Part shown: piece after piece, positions 1 through 5,057 of the stretch | How positions within the stretch are numbered: the first letter of the stretch is position 1 | Layout: each line of letters starts with the position of its first letter | From: Pseudomonadota bacterium | Lineage (GTDB): Bacteria > Pseudomonadota > Gammaproteobacteria > Burkholderiales > SG8-39 | Length of the DNA: 6,266 nucleotides | Assembly: GCA_003242425.1 (NCBI GenBank) | Contig: QGUL01000116.1 | Location: 1-6,266 of the forward strand | Direction of reading: 5' to 3' | Program-made: the position numbers and the translations under genes | The notes under the pieces: generated by a model | Told to the model about the DNA's origin: nothing | Database searches by the model: none | What the model saw: only the letters and a program-made list of their open reading frames with translations

Positions 1-917
1 ATGTGTCGCACGCGGGTCTGCTCCACCGTCATCGCCTCCAGCGGCGTGGCGCTGCCGCGGCGGTCGTGCAGCTTGAGCACATGGAACCCGGCGGGGCTGC
101 GCAGCACTTCACTGATCTGTCCCGGCTGCAGCGCCGCAACCGCCTTGACGAACAGCTCCGGCAGCTTGCCGGCATCGCGCCAGCCCATGTCGCCGCCTTT
201 GAGCCCGTCCGGCGCTTCCGAGAACGCCACCGCGAGCTGCGCGAAATCCTCGCCCGCCAGCGCGCGGTTGCGCACTTCCTGAGCGCGCTGCCGCCGTTCG
301 GCGAGCTGGTCGGGGGTGGCGTGTTCGGGCACGCGGATGAGGATGTGAGAGAGGTGGAATTCGATGTTACTGTCCACGCCCTCGCGCTGCTGTTCGGCGA
401 GGAAGTTGTCGATCTCGCTTTCGCTCACCTGGATGCGGCTGTTGATCTCCCGTTCGCGCAGCCGCGACAGCACCATTTCGGTCCGCACGTCCTCCCGGAA
501 ACGGTCGTAGGGAATCCCGTCGCGCTCGAGCGCCGCGCGGAAATCGGCCACGCTCAAGCCGTTGTTCTGGGCGATGCGCGCGATCGCGGCGTCCAGCGCC
601 GCATCGTCGACCACGATTCCCGTCTCCCTGGCGAACTGCATCTGGGCCCGATCGACGATCATGCGTTCGAGCACCTGCTGCTCGATCACCTCGCGCGGCG
701 GAATCCGGGTGCCGCTGCGTTCGAGCTGACGCATGACCGTCTCCACGCGCTCCCTCAAATCGCTTTGCGTGATCACTTCGTTGTTGACGACCGCGACGAT
801 ACGGTCGGCAAGCACGATGCGCTGGGGCTGCGCGAGCGCGGCGGCACAGCCCAGAATCAACCCCAGGGCGACGAGAAGTCGTTCGAATTTGCGCTTTGCC
901 ATCTGTGCGGTGGTCAT
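1..917 (-). CDS. surA: Periplasmic chaperone / peptidyl-prolyl isomerase SurA (3' end missing)
   Basis: SurA escorts unfolded outer-membrane proteins, LptD among them, across the periplasm to the BAM complex. The 305 visible residues show a basic start and hydrophobic signal peptide (about 7-30, ending CAAALAQ), then the SurA N-terminal chaperone domain (about 33-165, starting ADRIVAVVNNEVITQSDL). Parvulin domain 1 follows (about 187-287), with SHILIRVP, GGDMGWR (241-247) and GFHVLKLHDRRG. The last residues, VEQTRVRH, are the usual opening of parvulin domain 2. That domain and the C-terminal helix lie beyond base 1, so roughly a third of the protein is missing. The start is uncertain. ATG at 917 gives an ATGA overlap with the lptD stop and is preferred. 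In-frame ATGs at 929 and 902 are alternatives, and 902 gives the tightest signal peptide. No clear Shine-Dalgarno precedes any of them, which fits translational coupling to lptD. The family call is firm. Confidence 0.95.
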   Translation of the reverse strand, partial: MTTAQMAKRKFERLLVALGLILGCAAALAQPQRIVLADRIVAVVNNEVITQSDLRERVETVMRQLERSGTRIPPREVIEQQVLERMIVDRAQMQFARETGIVVDDAALDAAIARIAQNNGLSVADFRAALERDGIPYDRFREDVRTEMVLSRLREREINSRIQVSESEIDNFLAEQQREGVDSNIEFHLSHILIRVPEHATPDQLAERRQRAQEVRNRALAGEDFAQLAVAFSEAPDGLKGGDMGWRDAGKLPELFVKAVAALQPGQISEVLRSPAGFHVLKLHDRRGSATPLEAMTVEQTRVRH

Positions 918-3268
918 TGCATCTGCCATGGTGAAACCGAATCGCCGCGATCGAAAACGCTGGTTTCACCCTCGCGGATCAGGTTCGTCGCGGTATAGCC
1001 CGGGATATTGCGGCGCAGCGTATTGAACGGATTCGAGCCCAGGCGCGAAAAGCCGTTGAGTTCCAGCTGGAGGAAGAACACCCGCGTCTCCTGATTGGTC
1101 GCCGTCTTGAAGTCGTGGAACACCGCGCGGATGATCCAGCACCCGGCATTATATTCAAGGCCGAGCAGCCGCTCGACCACGCCGCCGCCGTTGGTGTCGT
1201 AGTTGATCCGTCCCAGTCCGTAGAGCCTGTCGGTCAGCGGCCACTGCGCGGACAGGTCGACCGTGCTGATCTCGCCGATGGTCGTCTGGCTGGCGTTGGT
1301 GTAGCGGTAGGACAGATTGATGACGCTCGCCGGCGCGGGCGAATAGCGCACCCCGGCATTGAGCCGTTCAAGCTCCCGCTCGTCCCAGCCGTACTGGGCG
1401 GTCGCCTCCACGAACCAGTCGGGCGCCACCCGGCCCGATACGCTGGCGAGGATGGGCGAGATGTCGCTGCTGCGCGGCCGGTGCTCCGGCGCGTTCGACA
1501 AGGTCACCCGCTGGTCCTCGAAGTAGTAGCGCTGGCCGATGAAGGCGCGCAGCATCTCCTGACCGGTGGTGGGCGACACGAAGCGGCTCGTGACCCCCAC
1601 CGTCAGCTGATTGGCGTCCGCGATCCGGTCCCCGCCGACAAAGGCGTTTTCGGAGAACAGCTGGCTATAGTTGAAATCCGCGATCGTGGTGTCGAAGAGC
1701 GGAATGTCGTCCTGCCTGCGGTACGGCACGTAGAGGTAGTACAGCCTGGGTTCCAGCGTCTGCAGCCAGTCGACCCCGAGCCAGCGCGTCTCGCGTTCGA
1801 AAATCAGGCCTGCGTCCAAACTGGCGATGGGCACGGACCGGGTCCGCCGGCCGCCGTCCAGGTTCTGGAAATCGTCCAGATCGTACCAGGTGGCATGCCA
1901 GCCGATCTTCGGCTTGATGAAGGCGCCGGGCGTCGTCAAAGGCAGCGCGATGCTGGGATAGGCGATCAGCCGGCTGCCCGTCTGCAGCGTGGGATGGTCA
2001 AACTTCACGTATTCGCCGTCCAGGCCGAGGTCGAGATAGGTGGCGTCCTGGTTCAGCACCTTGAGCAAGAGCTGCGGCACCCGCTCGTACGGCTCCGGAA
2101 TGGGAGCTAGCGGGTCCTGCAGCACCTGGAACTTCTGCACGCGTCCGTAGGCGTACCACCAGCCCGAACGCGAATATTGCAGCAGCGCTTCCTGCTTAAG
2201 ATAAGTCTGGGTCGCGATCGACAGATTGCCGGAGAGATCGCGGAAATAGTCGTCGTCCGAAACCTTGGCGTAGTCGATATAGCCGGACCAGCCGTTGGTC
2301 CAGACTGATTGATGCGAGATCGAAGCGCCCCAGCGGCTCTCGTCGAACTGCCGGTCGCTCGGCAGCGTTTCGTAACGCAGGACGCCGTAATGCTCCGGCT
2401 GCAGGTAACGGAACTCCGTCTGCAACTGCACGCCTCGCTTGGCGATGTAGCGGGGCGTGATGGTGGCGTCGTAGTTGGGCGCGATGTTCCAGTAGTAGGG
2501 CAGCGTGACATCGGCCCCGTTCTTGCCGCTCAGCGACAGGCTCGGCGGCAGGAAACCGCTCTTGCGCGCGTTGTTGAGCGGGAAGGCGAAATACGGGAAC
2601 TCCGGAGTCGTCGCGCCGAGGAACGTCAGGCTGAAGTTGCGCGCGGTCGCGACCTCCCGCTCCATGTCCACGTGCAGTTCCTCCGCATTGACGAACCAGT
2701 CGTCCTGGCCGGGCTCGCACGTGGTGAAGCGGGCGTTGCTCATGCGGTAACGGTCCGGTCCGAGGAAACGCAGCGCCTTGGCGTCGCCGCGGCTGCGCAC
2801 CGGCGGCAGCGCGCCGCGTTCGATGGCGGTCACCTCCGCATCCGGCTCGTCGGGATCCCGCAGCAGATCGCGCGGCGCCAGGTTGAACACCGGATCGTTG
2901 AAAATCCCCAGCGTCTCGCCCAGCCGCATGCGCAGACGGGGTCCGGTGATCTCGTCCCCTTTGACCAGCACGCGGACATTGCCCGTCGCCACCGCCTCGT
3001 CGTCCTCGGGCAGGTAACGGACGTGGTCGGCGTACAGCGTGCTCGTGCCCTTGCGGATCTCGACGTTGCCGCTCGCCTCCAGCTCGGTTTCGGTCAGACC
3101 TTCCAGCCGGTCCGCACGGATGAAGGTCGGCAAGTCTTCGCCGCTGGGCTGCGGGCCCATCGCCCGGTCGAGCCGCAGCCCCTGCGCCTGACCCCATGCG
3201 CTGGGGGCGTGGAGCACGCTCATGGCGAGCACCACCGCCATCGCGGCGTGCAGCTTGGACTCGGGCAT
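914..3268 (-). CDS. lptD: LPS-assembly outer-membrane protein LptD
   Basis: LptD, with the lipoprotein LptE, forms the outer-membrane translocon that inserts lipopolysaccharide into the outer leaflet. The 784-residue product is the usual size. It has a signal peptide (about 1-27: K5, then a hydrophobic AAMAVVLAMSVL stretch). The periplasmic LptA/OstA-like domain follows (about 46-170, with FIRADRLEG, ASGNVEIRKG, YADHVRY and ATGNVRVL). The long beta-barrel domain (about 220-760) is rich in alternating aromatic strands such as PYYWNIAPNYDATITPRY, and closes with LRRNIPGY. Only two cysteines exist, C184 (TTCEPGQDDW) and C710 (EYNAGCW). E. coli has four. ATG 3268 was chosen because the signal peptide begins there. 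A TTG at 3328 would add 20 residues (ending SSFFP) and spoil it. The bases before ATG 3268 read CCTCC on this strand, so there is no Shine-Dalgarno. The stop overlaps surA, giving an lptD-surA operon. Confidence 0.97.
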   Translation of the reverse strand: MPESKLHAAMAVVLAMSVLHAPSAWGQAQGLRLDRAMGPQPSGEDLPTFIRADRLEGLTETELEASGNVEIRKGTSTLYADHVRYLPEDDEAVATGNVRVLVKGDEITGPRLRMRLGETLGIFNDPVFNLAPRDLLRDPDEPDAEVTAIERGALPPVRSRGDAKALRFLGPDRYRMSNARFTTCEPGQDDWFVNAEELHVDMEREVATARNFSLTFLGATTPEFPYFAFPLNNARKSGFLPPSLSLSGKNGADVTLPYYWNIAPNYDATITPRYIAKRGVQLQTEFRYLQPEHYGVLRYETLPSDRQFDESRWGASISHQSVWTNGWSGYIDYAKVSDDDYFRDLSGNLSIATQTYLKQEALLQYSRSGWWYAYGRVQKFQVLQDPLAPIPEPYERVPQLLLKVLNQDATYLDLGLDGEYVKFDHPTLQTGSRLIAYPSIALPLTTPGAFIKPKIGWHATWYDLDDFQNLDGGRRTRSVPIASLDAGLIFERETRWLGVDWLQTLEPRLYYLYVPYRRQDDIPLFDTTIADFNYSQLFSENAFVGGDRIADANQLTVGVTSRFVSPTTGQEMLRAFIGQRYYFEDQRVTLSNAPEHRPRSSDISPILASVSGRVAPDWFVEATAQYGWDERELERLNAGVRYSPAPASVINLSYRYTNASQTTIGEISTVDLSAQWPLTDRLYGLGRINYDTNGGGVVERLLGLEYNAGCWIIRAVFHDFKTATNQETRVFFLQLELNGFSRLGSNPFNTLRRNIPGYTATNLIREGETSVFDRGDSVSPWQMQ

Positions 3269-3295
3269 CGGGAAAAAGGAGGACAAAAAAATGGC

Positions 3296-3304
3296 TGCTA
3301 AAAT
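3296..3304 (+). promoter_or_regulatory. Possible extended -10 promoter for amgK-murU
   Basis: TGCTAAAAT is an extended -10 element: a TGn followed by TAAAAT, which matches TATAAT at 5 of 6 positions. It predicts a start site near 3311 and a leader of about 21 nt ahead of the amgK ATG. No recognisable -35 lies 16-18 bp upstream, which is tolerated for extended -10 promoters. It sits in the only A-rich patch of the window. No mapping data are available, so this is a sequence-based guess. Confidence 0.35.
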
Positions 3305-3328
3305 CGCACAAAGCTCCTCGCAAGGCAA
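3300..3328 (-). promoter_or_regulatory. Possible sigma70 promoter for lptD-surA
   Basis: On the minus strand, TTGCCT (3328-3323) lies 17 bp upstream of GATTTT (3305-3300). This places a start site near 3293 and a leader of about 25 nt before the lptD ATG. The -35 matches consensus at 4 of 6 positions and the -10 at only 3 of 6, so the support is the spacing and the position in the divergent gap. The site overlaps the proposed amgK -10. Confidence 0.25.
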
Positions 3329-3331
3329 CGC

Positions 3332-4333
3332 ATGGATCGAACCGCGCTACTGGAACAATGGCTGACCCGGCAATTCCCGACGGATCGATTCACGCTAGCG
3401 CCGGCCTCGGCTGACGCGAGTTTCCGCCGCTATTTCCGCGTCACCTTCGAGAACCGCAGCCCTCGCACGCTCATCGCGATGGATGCTCCGCCGGAGCACG
3501 AGGACTGCCGTCCGTTCATCCATGTCGCCGGGTTGCTCGCCGAGGCCGGCCTGAACGCGCCGCGGATCGTGGCGCAATCGCTCGAACAGGGGTTCCTGCT
3601 GCTCACCGATCTCGGCACGCAAACCTTCCTGCAGGTGCTCAACGAGGACAACGCCAACCGGCTCTACGCCGATGCCACCGACGCGCTGGTCAAGTGGCAG
3701 CTCGCCAGCCGCCCCGGCGTACTGCCCGAATACGACGCCGCGTTGCTGCGGCGCGAAATGGAGCTCTTTCCCGAGTGGTATGTCGGCCGGCATCTGGGCA
3801 TCCAGCTCAGTGAAGCGCAACGCAACGTGCTGGAGCGCGGTTTCGCGCTCCTCGTCGCCAGCGCGCTCGCGCAGCCGAAGGTCTATGTGCACCGCGATTA
3901 CATGCCGCGCAATCTGATGCTGAGCGACCCCAATCCCGGCATCCTCGATTTCCAGGACGCGGTCTACGGGCCCATCACCTACGACGTGCTGTCGCTGTTC
4001 AAGGACGCATTCATCAGCTGGGACGAGGAACGGGTGCTCGACTGGGTCATCCGCTACTGGGAGAAGGCACGGCGCGCGGGCCTGCCGGTGCGCGAGGATT
4101 TCGCCGAGTTCTACCGCGATTTCGAGTGGATGGGCCTGCAGCGTCATCTCAAGGTCGCCGGCATTTTCGCGCGCCTGTACTATCGCGACGGCAAGCAGGG
4201 TTATCTCGAGGACACGCCGCGCTTTCTCGAGTACATCCGCGCCGTCTGCAGGCGCTACGACGCCTTCAAGCCGCTGCTCCTGCTGCTGGACGAGCTCGAG
4301 GGCAAGACGCCGCAAGTCGGCTACACCTTCTGA
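3332..4333 (+). CDS. amgK: Anomeric N-acetylmuramate/N-acetylglucosamine kinase AmgK
   Basis: AmgK is a cytosolic kinase that phosphorylates the anomeric hydroxyl of MurNAc (and GlcNAc) recovered from peptidoglycan turnover. MurU uses the resulting MurNAc-alpha-1-phosphate. The 333-residue protein has the aminoglycoside-phosphotransferase-like fold. The N-lobe carries ASADASFRRYFRV (25-37), and the hinge region is LLLTDLGTQTFLQVL (89-103). The catalytic loop is HRDYMPRN (H187, D189, N194), and the metal-binding LDFQDA follows (D206, D209). All key residues are present. ATG 3332 gives the usual MDRTALLEQWL start, with a modest AAGG six bases before it (3322-3325). It is divergent from lptD across 63 bp and 3 bp ahead of murU. 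Family members are often labelled only as phosphotransferase. The specific name rests on the sequence type plus the murU neighbour, an arrangement known from Pseudomonas putida. Confidence 0.88.
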   Translation: MDRTALLEQWLTRQFPTDRFTLAPASADASFRRYFRVTFENRSPRTLIAMDAPPEHEDCRPFIHVAGLLAEAGLNAPRIVAQSLEQGFLLLTDLGTQTFLQVLNEDNANRLYADATDALVKWQLASRPGVLPEYDAALLRREMELFPEWYVGRHLGIQLSEAQRNVLERGFALLVASALAQPKVYVHRDYMPRNLMLSDPNPGILDFQDAVYGPITYDVLSLFKDAFISWDEERVLDWVIRYWEKARRAGLPVREDFAEFYRDFEWMGLQRHLKVAGIFARLYYRDGKQGYLEDTPRFLEYIRAVCRRYDAFKPLLLLLDELEGKTPQVGYTF

Positions 4334-4336
4334 ACC

Positions 4337-5002
4337 ATGAAAGCCATGATTCTCGCGGCCGGGCGCGGCGAGCGCATGCGGCCGCTCACCGACCGCACGC
4401 CCAAGCCGCTGCTGCCGCTCGGCGGCAAACCCATGATCGTGCATCTCATCGAGCAGTTGCGCGACGCCGGCATCCGCGAACTGGTCGTCAACCACGCCCA
4501 CCTGGGCGCGCAGATCGAAGAGACCCTGAACGACGGCAGCGCCTGGGGCGTGGAGATCCGCTACTCCGCGGAAGGACAGGCGCTGGAAACAGCCGGCGGC
4601 ATCGCCAAGGCGCTGCCTCTGCTCGGGAGCGAACCGTTCATCGTCGCCAACGGCGACATCTACTGCCGTTACGACTTTTCCGCCCTGCGGCGCCGCGAAC
4701 TGGGCAAAGACCTCTGCCATCTGGTGCTCGTGGACAATCCGCCGCATCACGCGGGCGGGGATTTCCACTTGCGTGAGGGCCGCGTGCACAACCAGGGCGA
4801 GCCGAAGCTCACGTTCAGCGGCATCGCGCTCTACCGGCCCGAGCTGTTCGCGGGCATCGCGCCCGGTACGAAGGCGCCGCTTGCGCCGCTGCTGCGCCAG
4901 GCGGCCGAGGCAGGCCTCGCGAGCGGCGAACACCACGCCGGCATCTGGTACGACGTCGGCACGCCCGAGCGTCTGGCGCAAGTGGAAGCCCTGCTGCGCT
5001 AG
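4337..5002 (+). CDS. murU: N-acetylmuramate alpha-1-phosphate uridylyltransferase MurU
   Basis: MurU couples MurNAc-alpha-1-phosphate with UTP to give UDP-MurNAc, which feeds the murein precursor pathway below MurA and MurB. The 221 residues form one compact nucleotidyltransferase domain of the usual MurU length. The nucleotide-binding signature is LAAGRGERMRPLT...PKPLLP (7-27, with R15 and K23). ETAGGI lies at 84-89. NGDIY (105-109) carries the expected metal-binding D107, and DVGTPERL (206-213) is close to the end. There is no added acyltransferase or left-handed helix domain, which separates it from GlmU-type enzymes. It starts 3 bp after the amgK stop with no clear Shine-Dalgarno, so coupled translation is likely. 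A generic sugar-1-phosphate nucleotidyltransferase is the alternative if context is ignored; the adjacent amgK makes MurU much more likely. Confidence 0.88.
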   Translation: MKAMILAAGRGERMRPLTDRTPKPLLPLGGKPMIVHLIEQLRDAGIRELVVNHAHLGAQIEETLNDGSAWGVEIRYSAEGQALETAGGIAKALPLLGSEPFIVANGDIYCRYDFSALRRRELGKDLCHLVLVDNPPHHAGGDFHLREGRVHNQGEPKLTFSGIALYRPELFAGIAPGTKAPLAPLLRQAAEAGLASGEHHAGIWYDVGTPERLAQVEALLR

Positions 5003-5025
5003 CTTGCCTGCGCGTCGCGGGCAAG
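5003..5025 (+). other. 10-bp hairpin directly after the murU stop
   Basis: CTTGCCTGCG (5003-5012) can pair with CGCGGGCAAG (5016-5025) around a CGT loop. This gives ten pairs with one T-G wobble. It begins at the first base after the murU TAG, as a terminator or 3'-end stabiliser would. No T-run follows (the next bases are GGACAATCG), so it is not a standard intrinsic terminator. It could protect the amgK-murU mRNA or weaken read-through into pepP. Confidence 0.45.
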
Positions 5026-5032
5026 GGACAAT
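5004..5032 (+). promoter_or_regulatory. Possible sigma70 promoter for pepP
   Basis: TTGCCT (5004-5009) and GACAAT (5027-5032) are separated by 17 bp, the optimal spacing. Each matches consensus at 4 of 6 positions. The predicted start near 5039 leaves about 19 nt before the pepP ATG. The -35 lies inside the left arm of the hairpin after murU. pepP may therefore have its own promoter as well as read-through from murU. Confidence 0.4.
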
Positions 5033-5057
5033 CGCCTTCTCGCCCGTGCGAACCGCC

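Larger units (their letters stand above)
3276..3365 (+). other. Strong Shine-Dalgarno plus 24-codon reading frame overlapping the amgK start
   Basis: AAGGAGG (3276-3282) lies 8 nt before an ATG at 3291. This is the best ribosome-binding site in the window, yet it does not fit either annotated start. The frame encodes 24 residues (MAAKIAQSSSQGNAWIEPRY, then WNNG) and stops with TGA at 3363-3365, 34 nt inside amgK in another frame. It could be a leader peptide for amgK. It could equally be chance, because the same bases form the lptD leader on the other strand. If the amgK transcript starts near 3311 this ATG is not transcribed. Confidence 0.2.

Noticed and set aside
3..998. 331-codon plus-strand frame across surA and the lptD 3' end
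   Set aside because: It is antisense to surA, which has unmistakable parvulin motifs. The product is His/Arg/Leu-rich and resembles no family I know.
1115..3301. Long plus-strand frames (1115-2110 and 2309-3301) opposite lptD
   Set aside because: Both are antisense to a full-length LptD with a continuous domain structure. They have low-information composition and no supporting start signals.
3311..3317. GGAGCTT on the minus strand, resembling a sigmaE -35 (GGAACTT), upstream of lptD
   Set aside because: lptD is sigmaE-regulated in E. coli, but I found no matching -10 (TCTGA/TCAAA type) at 15-17 bp downstream, so a single half-site is not enough.
5003..5025. Rho-independent terminator after murU
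   Set aside because: The stem is good but there is no T-run after it, so it is reported only as a hairpin.
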